A stretch of 64,000 nt of DNA from positions 558,001 to 622,000 of the forward strand of contig JACKDN010000003.1 of the NCBI GenBank assembly GCA_020633465.1, given 5' to 3'. A program made the translations under genes and the position numbers. Source of the DNA: Myxococcales bacterium (GTDB taxonomy: Bacteria > Myxococcota_A > Bradymonadia > UBA7976 > UBA1532). Below the pieces are notes generated by a model. It did no database searches. It was not told the DNA's origin and saw only the letters and a list, made by a program, of their open reading frames with translations. Shown one piece after another: positions 39,601-48,377 of the stretch (the first letter of the stretch is position 1; each line of letters begins with the position of its first letter).

Positions 39601-40139
39601 GCCTCCTGCACGGCGCGGTTGCGGGTGGCCGAGCGCCCCTCGTTGACCGGCTTGCGCACGAAGCGCAGGCGCGCGTCCTGCTCGGCGTGGCGGCGGACGA
39701 CGTCGGGGGTGGCGTCGGTGCTGCCGTCGTCGACGATCACGAGCTCGAAGTCGGCGAAGGTCTGCCCCAGCGCGCTCTCGATCGCCTCGCCGATCAGCGG
39801 GGCGCGGTTGTAGGCGCACATGAGGATCGAGAAGCGCGGGCCGGCCGGCTCGGCGGCCGCCGGCGGCGGGGTCGGCGTGGGGGCGGGCTCAGGCGCCGTG
39901 GGCTGCGCCGGGGCCGGCGGCGGCGGCGCGACGTCCGCCGCGGCCGCGCCGTGCCCCAGGGTGCGCAGCCAGGCGTCGAGGTCGGCCAGCGCGCCCGCCG
40001 CGTCACCCGTCAGCAGCCGGCCGCGCAGCGCGAGCAGGCGCTCGACGATCGGATCCCGCGGGGGCGGCGGCGGGGGCGCCTCGGCGGGCGGCTGCCCCCC
40101 CGCACCCCGGCGCCCCTTCTCGTGCTTCCCCCGCGCCAC
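36636..40139 (-). CDS. Large multidomain family 2-type glycosyltransferase
   Basis: The 1,167-residue protein has a Pro/Ala-rich N-terminus and a canonical GT-A domain (about 100-340): ILMCAYNRAPLIGEAIESAL, VIVDDGSTDATPDVV, and the metal site WMADDDH. A helical linker (about 345-570) follows. Second (about 570-790; IAWIDDDACW) and third (about 800-1,010; VVVSDAGDEP, VRVGWAKAVNQGLAEADGDLVALLRADVEVPP) GT-A-like domains are more divergent, and the C-terminal ~150 residues resemble no clear family. It probably builds a surface polysaccharide or glycosylates proteins. It starts 5 bases after the transketolase stop, so the two share a transcript. The tail overlaps the convergent ABC gene. Confidence 0.82.
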   Translation of the reverse strand: MARGKHEKGRRGAGGQPPAEAPPPPPPRDPIVERLLALRGRLLTGDAAGALADLDAWLRTLGHGAAAADVAPPPPAPAQPTAPEPAPTPTPPPAAAEPAGPRFSILMCAYNRAPLIGEAIESALGQTFADFELVIVDDGSTDATPDVVRRHAEQDARLRFVRKPVNEGRSATRNRAVQEARGDYLLWMADDDHLMPDTLARYAAVLDAHPDVDVVYGNLEIFDGATGEAVDTYEPNDWTGRSDDVVGAKLFGSVVPDGGTASRRALYAEVGPYDAEFVRAQDYEFWSRLAGRATFHKVDAIVYRYRKHDGGVSFGSFLDLSLESKIIRRLLTRHPLRVFFPRLEWDAAPGLAQASALAQVARNLKLYEDPHNALRLLTATGAPGWSDDATRLTVDLHLMAGDFAGAEAAVDAFAAAQPRPHTLTEALRARVAGARRRAADLEAALERQDPPAAEREARALRAELEAWSFPAAFGFARALEQSGQPADALPLACVAVRLDPTHDAAFALAQRLRTDTGAADHKTDALAMRRRQLERFYDPPATPAPPAADGPPTTVVLVDRGGAGLAQAARSVLAQTHTALSLVIVGAAPADLDDPRVRVVAGTGDEAADRAAGLAAAEDAWIAWIDDDACWLPTHLAGLHAARGEAQVVTGEAWRARTTVGEDGVPRTTERLLTHPAPVDRDALLAHDRVPLSVVLHHRDAAPVFEDHGPVTPWDALLRLVIEHPFAHAGEPSALVAAAPRRAPARDDVLALYRRHEKAALFSRRARTAQAQVLARYGLAATGVGRSSVVLLADADAERTRRAAERLLAHTWVPFQVVVVSDAGDEPLRVVLKALRDAHEGRLSVVHNRVRVGWAKAVNQGLAEADGDLVALLRADVEVPPRWLGRLQWWATRAPDTGVVAASAGEAATTADALGAATPVQRVDDRCLVFTRGLIERVGGMDTALDADRLALDDYLVRAHLAGYRALRADDVVVVGERRPTPTEGPGAERFRRAWGALPTDDAVPDAEGPYEAERHRLPVGAEHGFRPDQRPVTIEEAAARNVLVYPPWDDAAALAALAGVLRDAPAADAAFWLRCAPGQGETAKAAFEAAAGDGPLPDVLVVDAPLAPDREAGLYVAAQAVLVDEAWPDAPQTLRRAADTGRPALRDAAALRAWLLQAQPAGPASG

Positions 40140-40143
40140 CGAT

Positions 40144-42177
40144 TCAGGCGCCCTTCAGGTGCGCCCGCACGCGGTCGGCCACCCGCGGCCCGGTCAGGCC
40201 GAACTTCTCGGCGATGATCTCGGCCGGCGCCGACGCGCCGAAGTGATCGATGCCGATCGTCAGGCCGCGCCGCCCGGTCAGCGCCCGCCACGGCGGCGTG
40301 ACGCCGGCCTCGACGGTCACGATGGTCGCGCTCGACGGGATGATCGCCTCCTGCCGGTCGGCGTCGAGCGCGGCGAACAGGTTGTGGCTGGGCATCGACA
40401 CCACCCGCACCTTGCGGCCGTCGCCGCGCAGCAGGTCGCCCGCCTCGACGCACACCCCCACCTCGGAGCCGGTGCCCACCAGCACCACCTCGGGATCGCC
40501 GTCGCAGGACAGGACGTGCGCGCCCTCCCACACCATCTTCGGCACGAAGTCGTCGGGCCGCGTCAGCGCGGGCAGATCCTGGCGGGTCAGCGCCATGGCG
40601 ACCGGCCCCTTCGCCTCGCGCAGCGTGTAGGCCCACATCATCGCCGTCTCGACGCCGTCCGCGGGGCGGAAGTCGATCAGGTTGGGGATGAGGCGCAGCG
40701 CCCACATGTGCTCGATGGGCTGGTGCGTCGGCCCGTCCTCGCCGAGGAAGACGCTGTCGTGGGTGAAGACGTAGGCGTTGGGCAGGTGGCTCAGCGCCGC
40801 CAGCCGCACGGCCGGCCGCACGTAGTCGCTGAACACCAGGAAGGTGCCGCCGAAGGGCTTCAGGCCGCCGTGCAGCGCCATGCCGTTGGTGATGGCGCCC
40901 ATCGCGTGCTCGCGGATGCCGAAGTGCAGCTGGCGCGCGCCGAAGTCGAAGGTGAACTTCTCGGTGCTGGTGTCGGGGTGGCCGACCATGCCCGCGCCCT
41001 TCATCGCCAGGCTGTTCGAGCCGGTGAGATCGGCCGAGCCGCCCACGAGGCTGGGTACGGCCTTGGCCGCCGCCTGCAGCACCGCGCCGGACACCTTGCG
41101 GGTGGCGCCGGCCGCGGGCGCGGCGGCCAGCAGCTGCGCCTCGAGATCGTCGGGCACGGCCCCCGACCAGAGCTGGTCGAACAGCGCCGCGCGCTCCGGG
41201 TGGCGCTCGCGCCAGGCGGCGAAGCCCTGCTCCCACTCGGCGCGCGCCGCCTTCTTCGCCTCGATGGCCGTCGCGAAGAACTCGGCCACCGGCTGCGGGA
41301 TCAGGAAGCGCTCGTCGGGCCAGCCGAGGGCCTCGCGGGTGGCCGCGAGCTCTTTGTCGCCGAGGGGCGACCCGTGCACGCCGGCGGTGTCGACCTTGTT
41401 CGGGCTGCCCCAGCCGATGTGCGTGCGGCAGATGATCATCGTCGGCCGCGGATCCGCGTGGGGCGTCGTCGCCGCCTCGAGCGCCGCGTGCACCGCCACG
41501 GCGTCGTGCCCGTCGGCGTGCAGGACGCGCCAGCCGAAGGCCTCGAAGCGCTTCTGCACGTCCTCGGTGAACGCGATGGCGGTGTCACCATCGATGGTGA
41601 TGCGGTTGTCGTCGTACAGCCAGACGAGGTTGTCGAGGCGCCAGTGGCCGGCCAGCGACGCGGCCTCGCTCGAGATGCCCTCCATCAGATCGCCGTCCGA
41701 GCAGATGGTGAAGACGCGCTGTCCCATCACCTGGAAGGCATCGCCGGGCACGTCGACGCGGGCCTGCATCATCTTGGCGGCCAGCGCCATGCCCACCGAG
41801 TTGGCCACGCCCTGCCCCAGCGGGCCGGTGGTGACCTCGACGCCCGGGGTGTGGCCCACCTCGGGGTGCCCCGGCGTGCGCGAGCCCCACTGCCGGAAGG
41901 ACTTCAGATCGTCCATCGTGACGTCGAAGCCCCACAGGTGCAGCAGCGTGTAGAGCAGCATCGACGCGTGGCCGCACGACAGCACGAAGCGATCGCGGGC
42001 CGGCCAGTCGGGGTCGTTGGGATCGAAGCGCAGGAAGTCGTGCCAGACGACGTGCGCCATGTCGGCCTGCCCCATCGGGGCGCCGGGGTGGCCGCTGTCG
42101 GCCTTCTGGACGGCGTCGGCGGCGAGCATGCGGATGGTGGTGGTGACCTGACGGCGCAGGTCGTCGGTGAGTGTCAT
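40144..42177 (-). CDS. tkt: Transketolase
   Basis: The 677-residue enzyme is full length. It carries the thiamine diphosphate site CSDGDLMEGISSEAASLAGHWRLDNL (about residues 155-180), the substrate histidines in DSGHPGAPMG and GPLGQG, and the C-terminal THDSVFLGEDGPTHQPIEH and FGIREHAMG blocks. It moves two-carbon units between sugar phosphates in the pentose phosphate pathway. The ATG at 42177 begins MTLTDDLRRQV. It is followed at 5 bases by the large glycosyltransferase; linkage may be fortuitous or may tie sugar supply to glycan synthesis. Confidence 0.95.
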   Translation of the reverse strand: MTLTDDLRRQVTTTIRMLAADAVQKADSGHPGAPMGQADMAHVVWHDFLRFDPNDPDWPARDRFVLSCGHASMLLYTLLHLWGFDVTMDDLKSFRQWGSRTPGHPEVGHTPGVEVTTGPLGQGVANSVGMALAAKMMQARVDVPGDAFQVMGQRVFTICSDGDLMEGISSEAASLAGHWRLDNLVWLYDDNRITIDGDTAIAFTEDVQKRFEAFGWRVLHADGHDAVAVHAALEAATTPHADPRPTMIICRTHIGWGSPNKVDTAGVHGSPLGDKELAATREALGWPDERFLIPQPVAEFFATAIEAKKAARAEWEQGFAAWRERHPERAALFDQLWSGAVPDDLEAQLLAAAPAAGATRKVSGAVLQAAAKAVPSLVGGSADLTGSNSLAMKGAGMVGHPDTSTEKFTFDFGARQLHFGIREHAMGAITNGMALHGGLKPFGGTFLVFSDYVRPAVRLAALSHLPNAYVFTHDSVFLGEDGPTHQPIEHMWALRLIPNLIDFRPADGVETAMMWAYTLREAKGPVAMALTRQDLPALTRPDDFVPKMVWEGAHVLSCDGDPEVVLVGTGSEVGVCVEAGDLLRGDGRKVRVVSMPSHNLFAALDADRQEAIIPSSATIVTVEAGVTPPWRALTGRRGLTIGIDHFGASAPAEIIAEKFGLTGPRVADRVRAHLKGA

Positions 42178-42289
42178 GGTGGGCCCCCTGGTGGTCTCGG
42201 ACCGCGGGTAGTCTGCCGCGTCGGCGCCGACCCCACAAGCAGCCCCGTCGTCGGTCGACAAGCGCCCCTCGCGGGCGCATGATGGCGCC

Positions 42290-43996
42290 GTGCTCCGCGC
42301 CGCCGCCCAGGACCTCGGCCGCCTGCGACAGATCGCCGGCATCCTCGCCCGCCACGGCTATCAGCAGTGGGCGCACAGCATCTCCGAGGGGCGCGCGCTG
42401 CCCGCGGACGATCCCGGCGTGCGGGCCGACACCGAGGCGATGAGCGCGCCCGAGCGGCTGCGCCGGCTGCTGCAGGATCTCGGGCCCACCTTCATCAAGC
42501 TGGGGCAGGTGCTGTCGTCGCGCCCGGATCTGGTGCCCAGCCACTTCCAGCGCGAGCTCGCCCGTTTGCAGGACGACGTCGAGCCGCTGCCCTTCCCCGA
42601 CATCGCCGGCGTGCTCGAGCAGAGCTGGCGCGCGCCGGTGGCCGAGCACCTCGCGCACGTCGACGAGACGCCCCTGGCCACCGCCAGCATCGCGCAGGTG
42701 CACCGCGCGCGCCTCGAGTGCGGGCGCGAGGTGGTGGTGAAGGTGCAGCGCCCCAACCTGGCCGCCACCATCCGCGCCGACCTCGACCTGCTGTACCTGC
42801 TGGCGCGCCTGCTGGACGCGACGGTCGAAGAGGCCGCGCTGTACCGCCCCATCGAGGTGGTGCGCGCCTTCGAGGCCGCCCTGCTCGACGAGCTCGACTT
42901 CCGCATCGAGGCCCGCAACGCCCGCGCCATCGCCGCCAACTTCGAAGGCGACGAGCGCGTGCACATCCCCGAGATCGTGGACGATCTCTGCACCCGCGAG
43001 GTGCTGGTGATGGAATACGTCGAGGGCGTGAAGATCACCTCGGTGGCGGCCGAGCACGCCGAGGAGACGCTGCGCACCGTCCTCGACATCGCCTTCCGCA
43101 TGGGCTTCAAGGACGGCCTGTTCCACGCCGATCCGCACCCCGGCAACGTGCTGGTCACGCCGGACGGCCGGGTGTGCATCCTCGACTTCGGGCTGGTGGG
43201 CCGCCTGACCGCCAACATGCAGCAGAACATGATCCAGCTGTCGCTGGCGGTGGCGACGCGCGACGCCGAGACGACCGCCCGGCTGATCTACCGCATCGGC
43301 CGGCCGGTCGATCGCGTGCCGCTCAACGAGTTCCGCGATCACGTCGCCGATCTGATGGCGCGCTACCTGGTGCGCCGGCTGGACGAGGTGGACGCCGCCA
43401 ACCTGGTGCAGTCGCTGATGGACACGGCCATCCGGTATCGCATCCGCGTGCCGCCGGACTACGCGCTGCTGGCCAAGGCCGCGGTGACCATCGAGGGCAT
43501 CGTGCGCACGCTGAAGCCCGATCTCGACATCACCGGCACCATCATGCCTTACGCGCGCGAGCTGATCGCCGAGCGCTACAGCCCGCAGGCGGTGGGCAAG
43601 CTGGCGATGCGCAGTGCGGTGGGGCTGCTCGACCAGGCGCAGGAGCTGCCGCTGTTGGCGCACCAGCTGCTCAACGACCTCGAGGCGGGGCGGCTGCAGG
43701 TGCGGGTGTCGCATCCGGAGATGGACCGGATGAGTCGGATGATCAACGACCTGGGCACCAAGCTGTTTCTGGGCATGGTGGCGATGGCGACGATCATGGG
43801 CACCTTCTTCATCGCGGCGCAGTACCCGTGGGAGCACGGGGGCTGGAACCTGTGGGGGGTGTTCGGTGCCTTCGCCAGCCTGACGCTGTTCGGGCTGGTG
43901 ATCGTGTGGCACGTGGCCTACACGCGGCTGCGCAAGGTCAGCCTGCGCACGGTGGCGGGGCTGTGGCTGCGCGGGCGCGGGGGAGGGGAGCGATGA
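42290..43996 (+). CDS. UbiB/ABC1-family atypical kinase
   Basis: The 568-residue protein has the family KxGQ motif (LGPTFIKLGQVLSSRPDLVP, about 64-83), an Ala-rich loop (PLATASIAQVHRA), the ATP lysine in VVKVQRP, FHADPHPGNVLV and a DFG motif (CILDFGLVGRL). Two hydrophobic helices close the protein (about 490-508 and 520-540), anchoring it in the membrane. Family members support ubiquinone biosynthesis or lipid homeostasis through ATPase activity. The start is a GTG at 42290; no ATG precedes the conserved part. Its stop overlaps the next gene (ATGA). It diverges from transketolase. Confidence 0.9.
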   Translation: MLRAAAQDLGRLRQIAGILARHGYQQWAHSISEGRALPADDPGVRADTEAMSAPERLRRLLQDLGPTFIKLGQVLSSRPDLVPSHFQRELARLQDDVEPLPFPDIAGVLEQSWRAPVAEHLAHVDETPLATASIAQVHRARLECGREVVVKVQRPNLAATIRADLDLLYLLARLLDATVEEAALYRPIEVVRAFEAALLDELDFRIEARNARAIAANFEGDERVHIPEIVDDLCTREVLVMEYVEGVKITSVAAEHAEETLRTVLDIAFRMGFKDGLFHADPHPGNVLVTPDGRVCILDFGLVGRLTANMQQNMIQLSLAVATRDAETTARLIYRIGRPVDRVPLNEFRDHVADLMARYLVRRLDEVDAANLVQSLMDTAIRYRIRVPPDYALLAKAAVTIEGIVRTLKPDLDITGTIMPYARELIAERYSPQAVGKLAMRSAVGLLDQAQELPLLAHQLLNDLEAGRLQVRVSHPEMDRMSRMINDLGTKLFLGMVAMATIMGTFFIAAQYPWEHGGWNLWGVFGAFASLTLFGLVIVWHVAYTRLRKVSLRTVAGLWLRGRGGGER

Positions 43997-44499
43997 GAGG
44001 CGTGATCGTCGGGTTGGCCCTGGCCTGCGCGGCCCCGGCGGCGGCGCAGCCGTGGCGGTACGAAGACGCCCAGGGGCGGGTGCATTACACGAGCGACGTC
44101 AACCAGCTGCCCAAGGACAAGCGTGACCGCATCCTGGCCGCGCGGGAAGAGGATCGGAAGCGGCGGGCGGCGCTGCCGGACGCCGGGGTGAAGGCCCCGC
44201 CGCCGCGGCCCACGCCGCCGCGCCGGCCGCCGCCCCCCCGGCCGAAGGCGACCGAGACCGAAGAGGGCGCCGCGCCGGGCCCCGAGGCCTCCGAGGCGCC
44301 CAAGGTCGACCCGGCCGCCGTGGTGCGGCAGCTCGAGGCCGAGCTGGCCGAGGCGCGGACCGCGCGCGACCGCGCCCGTCGCAAGGCGCTCGAGGTGCCC
44401 AGCGGGCAGGCCTATCACGCGCGGACGCAGGCCGAGCAGAAGGTCGCGGCCCTGGAAGAAGCGCTGAAGGCCGCGCGCGCCGCGGCCGGCGCCGATTGA
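43993..44499 (+). CDS. Small periplasmic DUF4124-like protein with coiled coil
   Basis: The 168-residue product has a signal peptide (VGLALACAAPAAAQ) followed at once by PWRYEDAQGRVHYTSDVNQLP, the beta-hairpin pattern of DUF4124. A basic and proline-rich linker and a C-terminal coiled coil (about 110-165; RQLEAELAEARTARDRARRKALEV) follow. A GGGAGGGGAG site precedes the ATG, and the ATGA overlap couples it to the UbiB-family gene. Function unknown. Confidence 0.72.
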   Translation: MRGVIVGLALACAAPAAAQPWRYEDAQGRVHYTSDVNQLPKDKRDRILAAREEDRKRRAALPDAGVKAPPPRPTPPRRPPPPRPKATETEEGAAPGPEASEAPKVDPAAVVRQLEAELAEARTARDRARRKALEVPSGQAYHARTQAEQKVAALEEALKAARAAAGAD

Positions 44500-44584
44500 C
44501 GGACCGCCGGGGCCGGGGTTGAATGCGCCCTTCGGGGGAGGCGTCTGCGCGCCCCGTCACGCGCTGAAAAAGAGAGGGGGACCC

Positions 44585-45679
44585 ATGAAGCATCCGATCC
44601 TGGCGCTGCTCGTCGCGCTCTGCACGACGGCGGCCGCCCACGCCGCCGAGCCGGTGCGGGCCTGGCAGGGCAGCCGCGTGGTCGTGAAGGACCACCACCT
44701 GATCCCGGTGCTGCACGAGGGCGAGGGCTACGGCGAGAAGTACACCTTCAAGGGCGAGTTCGGCGACCGCGGCAGCTTCTACTTCAGCCTCACCATCAGC
44801 AACCTGGGCCTCGGCGACCACAAGATGGAGTCGAAGGGCCGCCTGACCATCGACGGCAAGAAGTTCGCGTGGAAGAAGGAGCTGGACTCGGACGAGTGGA
44901 GCTTCGACAAGAAGACCTTCAGCATCAAGGCCGGCCCGGCCACCATCAGCGGGACCCCCGATCGCATCGTCATCAGCGCCGCGAAGGGCAGCGACGCCGC
45001 CGAGATGGTGTTCACGCCCATCGCCCGCGCCTGGCGCCCCCGCAACGGCCAGGTGACCTGGGGCAAGGAGCACAAGACCAGCGACTTCACCGTGTTCCCG
45101 CTGATGGAGGTGAAGGGCAAGTACAAGCTGGGCGGGGGCGACTGGCAGACCATCGAGGGCACGGGCTTCGGCAGCCGCACCTGGAGTGATCTGGCGCCCT
45201 ACGAGCAGGCGCGCTGGACCATGGAGTTCCGCGCCATCGTCGGCGACGCCACCGTGTACTTCCGCGAGATCGGGGCGACCGACGAGTACGGCAACCAGCG
45301 CATCCCCTACCTGTTGGTGACCAAGGGTAAGCGCATCCTGATCGAGTCGTTCGACTACACGCTGACGCCCACCGACCTGTACGTCGATACGGCCCACGAG
45401 AACCGCTACAAGGTGCCGCAGAGCTTCACCGTGCTGGGCAAGGACGCCGAGGAGCCCGAGAAGCGGCAGTTCCGCGGCAAGTTCGAGAAGAAGAAGCTGG
45501 TGAAGCGGAAGGACATGCTCGAGAGCATGAGCGGCGCGTTGGCGCTGGTGGCGAAGCAGTACAGCAAGCCGGTCAGCTACGACTACGACCAGACCTTCCT
45601 CATCGAGGTGAAGGTGGGCGACCAGGTCGAGCGCATCCAGGGCGTCGGCCGCCTCGAGGTCTACCACTGGAACAAGTGA
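44585..45679 (+). CDS. Secreted lipocalin-like protein (AttH/CrtC/Svf1-type)
   Basis: The 364-residue protein has a signal peptide (ILALLVALCTTAAAHAA) and two strand-rich halves. The first contains RGSFYFSLTISNLGLGDHKM and GKKFAWKKELD, and the second PYEQARWTMEFRAIVGDATVYFREI. The pattern of double lipocalin-like barrels with conserved Trp-rich turns (TWSDLAPYEQARW) is reminiscent of AttH/CrtC-like and Svf1-like proteins, so lipid or hydrophobic ligand binding in the periplasm is plausible. The ATG at 44585 follows GAGAGGGGG. Family placement is tentative. Confidence 0.65.
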   Translation: MKHPILALLVALCTTAAAHAAEPVRAWQGSRVVVKDHHLIPVLHEGEGYGEKYTFKGEFGDRGSFYFSLTISNLGLGDHKMESKGRLTIDGKKFAWKKELDSDEWSFDKKTFSIKAGPATISGTPDRIVISAAKGSDAAEMVFTPIARAWRPRNGQVTWGKEHKTSDFTVFPLMEVKGKYKLGGGDWQTIEGTGFGSRTWSDLAPYEQARWTMEFRAIVGDATVYFREIGATDEYGNQRIPYLLVTKGKRILIESFDYTLTPTDLYVDTAHENRYKVPQSFTVLGKDAEEPEKRQFRGKFEKKKLVKRKDMLESMSGALALVAKQYSKPVSYDYDQTFLIEVKVGDQVERIQGVGRLEVYHWNK

Positions 45680-45699
45680 GGCGCTGACCGCCCCCGCGG

Positions 45700-45784
45700 T
45701 CCCCTTGACCTTGACCTTGACCTTGACCTCGCCCTTCCTGACCTCGCCCTTACCGACCTCGCCCTTCCTACCCTCGACCCCGCC
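45700..45784. repeat. CCTTGA hexamer array and degenerate CCTCGCCCTTCC repeats
   Basis: After the lipocalin-like gene stop the sequence holds four CCTTGA units (45703-45726), then three degenerate units around ACCTCGCCCTT of about 16 bases each, up to the convergent exporter stop. The CCTTGA unit is the same as in the array at 18567-18584, which also lies between convergent genes. Confidence 0.8.
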
Positions 45785-48271
45785 CTAACCCTCCCCCGAC
45801 ACCTTCGCCTTCCGGTCGTCCGCCCACTGCATCGCGGCGGGCAGCACCACCAGCGTCGCGAACAGCGCCGCCACCATGCCGATCACCGTCAGCAGCCCCA
45901 GCGAGTTCAGCCCGTAGTGGTTGGCCATCAGCAGGCTGCCGAAGCCGATCGACGTCGTCAGCGTGGTCAGCACCGCCGACATGCCGGTCGTGCGCACGAT
46001 GTACCGCGCGCTCAGCCGCCCCAGCTCCTGATAGCGGTGGTACAGGTGCACGCCGTCGTCGACGCCCATGCCGATCAGGGTGGGCAGCGCCAGCATGTTG
46101 AAGAAGTTCAGCTTGATGCCCAGCAGGTTCATCACGCCGACGCTGATGCCGATGCCCAGCGTCAGCGGCAGCATGATCATCGCCACGCCGGCCACCCGCC
46201 GCTCGAACAGGAACAGCAGGATCAGCACCGTCAGCAGGCTGGCGATGGTGGTGCGGACGCCGTCGCGCTCCATGGCGCGGATGACGTCCGCCCAGATCAT
46301 CGGCTTGCCCGAGATGACCGGCGCGCTGCCGTCGAGCGACTTCAGCGTCGCCAGCTCCTCGCTGAACGCGATCGCGACCTCGCCGTCGCTGGTCGACCCC
46401 TTGGGGGCCACGAAGATGAACTCACCGAGCCGGCCCGCCTTGTCGCTGAACTTCGCCTTCACCCACTCGGGCAGATCCTGCACGGCGAAGGGCTCGGGCT
46501 CGCAGTGCCGCAAGAGCTCGTCGGCGCCGTCGCGCTGATCGCCCTCGAACAGCTTCACCTTGCGGCCCAGCTTGCGGCAGATCTTCTTCACCCACTTGAT
46601 GCGCTCGTCCTGCTTGTCGGGCACCAGGTGGAAGATCGACTGATAGCTCTTGATGCGCGGGTGCTGGGCGACGCCGGCGGTGCGCTCCTCGAGCTGATCG
46701 TAGATGTGCTCGGCGTCCTGGGCGCTGTCGGTGAAGATGACCGCCGGCGCCGAGGTGGACACGGTGCCGCGCACCACGTCCTGGTACTCGAGCGCCGTCT
46801 CCTCTTTCTGGCCCAGCTTGTTGAAGTCGAGCTCGAACCGGATGTTCACCGCGGTGACCAGCCCGACGAGGCCGATCACGCCCGCCACCAGCACCGTGCG
46901 CTTGCCCAGCGGGAAGCGCGCCCGCTTGATGTCGCCGTCGTCGTGGCGGTCGACGCTGTAGCCCATCAGCTTCAGGGGCACCCAGCGCTCGAAGATGAAG
47001 GTCAGCGGCGTGAACACGAACACCACCGCCAAGAGGCAGAAGATGACGCCCACCGCGGCGACGCCGCCGAACTGACTGAAGCCCTTGAAGTCGGCGATCG
47101 TGAGCGCGAGGAAGGCGCCGGCCGTCGTCGTGCCGGCCAGGATGCTGGCCTCGCCGCAGTGCAGGTGCGTGTGCACCATCGCCTCGAGCGGATCGTTGCC
47201 GGCGGCGCGCTCCTCGCGATAGCGGCCGTAGAAGTGGATGCCGAAGTCGATGCCCAGGCCCAGCAGCACCGCGAAGATGAAGGCCGTGATGATGTTCAGG
47301 TAGCCCACGGTGAGCGCGACGACGCCCACCGTCCACGCCACGCCCATCACCAGCGGGATCAGCACGCAGAAGATGGCGCGGATGCTGCGGAAGAAGACGA
47401 TGACCACCAGCGCCAGCAGGGCGAACGAGGTCAGCGCCGAGGACGCCATGTCGTTCTTGATCTGGTCGCTCTGCTGCAGCGCGTCTCGGTAGCCGCCGCC
47501 CATCACGATGCGCGTCACCGGCTGGCCCTCGCCGATGGGGCCGATGGTCTTCTCGACCTCTTCGCGGACGATCTGGTCGGTCACCTCGAGGATGTGCTCG
47601 CAGAACGCGAGATCCGACGAGGACTTCGTCGGGTACACCTGCAGGCCGATGGTGGTGTAGGCGCGGTTGAAGAAGTACTCGCGGTACTGCCCGCCCTCTT
47701 CGCGGAAGGTGCGGCCCAGGTTGGACAGCCCGTCGTCCTGCTCCAGCTCGGCCCAGGCGTACGTGTGCCGCACCTCGGCCTCGTCGTCGGCGCCCGCCTC
47801 GGCCTCGTCGTCGTCGTCGAAGAGCTGCAGCTTCGACTTGACCGCCTTCTTGATCTCGTCGGTCAGCTCTTCGTAGTAGTCCTCGAGCTCGGGCAGCGTG
47901 GGGAAGATGATCAGCGCGTTGCGCTGAATCATGTCGACGTCCTGCCGGTAGACCACCTTGCGGATGTCGGCGTGCGCCTCGAGCGCCTTGGCGATGGCCG
48001 GCAGCGCCGGCTTCACCTGCTCGAAGTCGCCCGACATCAGCGTCACGACCAGCACGTCCGCGCTGCCCAGGCGCTTCTGCAGCACGGTCATCGCCTGCAC
48101 GCTGGGCGCGTGCTCGGGCAGCAGGTCGCGGATCTTGCTCTTCAGCTTGATGTCGCGACCGAGGGCCAGCATCGCGACGGTGAGGATCAGCGCCCCCAGC
48201 ACGTACAGGTAGGGGTGCGCGTGCATCGAGCCCACCAGGCGGCGGGCGGGTCGCTCGGGCAGGTTGATCAT
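45785..48271 (-). CDS. RND/MMPL-family exporter (HpnN-like)
   Basis: The 828-residue membrane protein has the two-fold RND layout: a first transmembrane helix at about 19-38, a large periplasmic domain, helices 2-6 (about 280-450, including IFAVLLGLGIDFGIHFYGRYREE), a second helix-loop module, and a final bundle from about 680 with LPTLIGMGVDDGVHLYHRYQ. The GIDFGIHF and GVDDGVHL segments are the proton-relay aspartates of MMPL/RND lipid exporters. An acidic insert (FDDDDEAEAGADDEAE) near 150 is unusual. It probably exports lipids or hopanoids. It is divergent from the sulfatase gene and ends in the hexamer repeat. Confidence 0.88.
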   Translation of the reverse strand: MINLPERPARRLVGSMHAHPYLYVLGALILTVAMLALGRDIKLKSKIRDLLPEHAPSVQAMTVLQKRLGSADVLVVTLMSGDFEQVKPALPAIAKALEAHADIRKVVYRQDVDMIQRNALIIFPTLPELEDYYEELTDEIKKAVKSKLQLFDDDDEAEAGADDEAEVRHTYAWAELEQDDGLSNLGRTFREEGGQYREYFFNRAYTTIGLQVYPTKSSSDLAFCEHILEVTDQIVREEVEKTIGPIGEGQPVTRIVMGGGYRDALQQSDQIKNDMASSALTSFALLALVVIVFFRSIRAIFCVLIPLVMGVAWTVGVVALTVGYLNIITAFIFAVLLGLGIDFGIHFYGRYREERAAGNDPLEAMVHTHLHCGEASILAGTTTAGAFLALTIADFKGFSQFGGVAAVGVIFCLLAVVFVFTPLTFIFERWVPLKLMGYSVDRHDDGDIKRARFPLGKRTVLVAGVIGLVGLVTAVNIRFELDFNKLGQKEETALEYQDVVRGTVSTSAPAVIFTDSAQDAEHIYDQLEERTAGVAQHPRIKSYQSIFHLVPDKQDERIKWVKKICRKLGRKVKLFEGDQRDGADELLRHCEPEPFAVQDLPEWVKAKFSDKAGRLGEFIFVAPKGSTSDGEVAIAFSEELATLKSLDGSAPVISGKPMIWADVIRAMERDGVRTTIASLLTVLILLFLFERRVAGVAMIMLPLTLGIGISVGVMNLLGIKLNFFNMLALPTLIGMGVDDGVHLYHRYQELGRLSARYIVRTTGMSAVLTTLTTSIGFGSLLMANHYGLNSLGLLTVIGMVAALFATLVVLPAAMQWADDRKAKVSGEG

Positions 48272-48377
48272 CGTGCGGGTTTACCACGCGCGCGGGCGGG
48301 CTGTCATGGATGGTTGGCATGGCCGCTGCTCACCTGCTAGACGGCTCGGAGCCCGACCCCGCGGAGGATCCTCACCG

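Noticed and set aside
37068..40217. 1,049-codon open frame antisense to the glycosyltransferase
   Set aside because: Composition is Arg/Ala/Gly/Val with no domain, while the opposite frame has full GT-A motifs.
45917..48340. 807-codon open frame antisense to the RND exporter
   Set aside because: Rich in His/Arg/Gln/Asp with no domain; the exporter frame has transmembrane helices and RND motifs.
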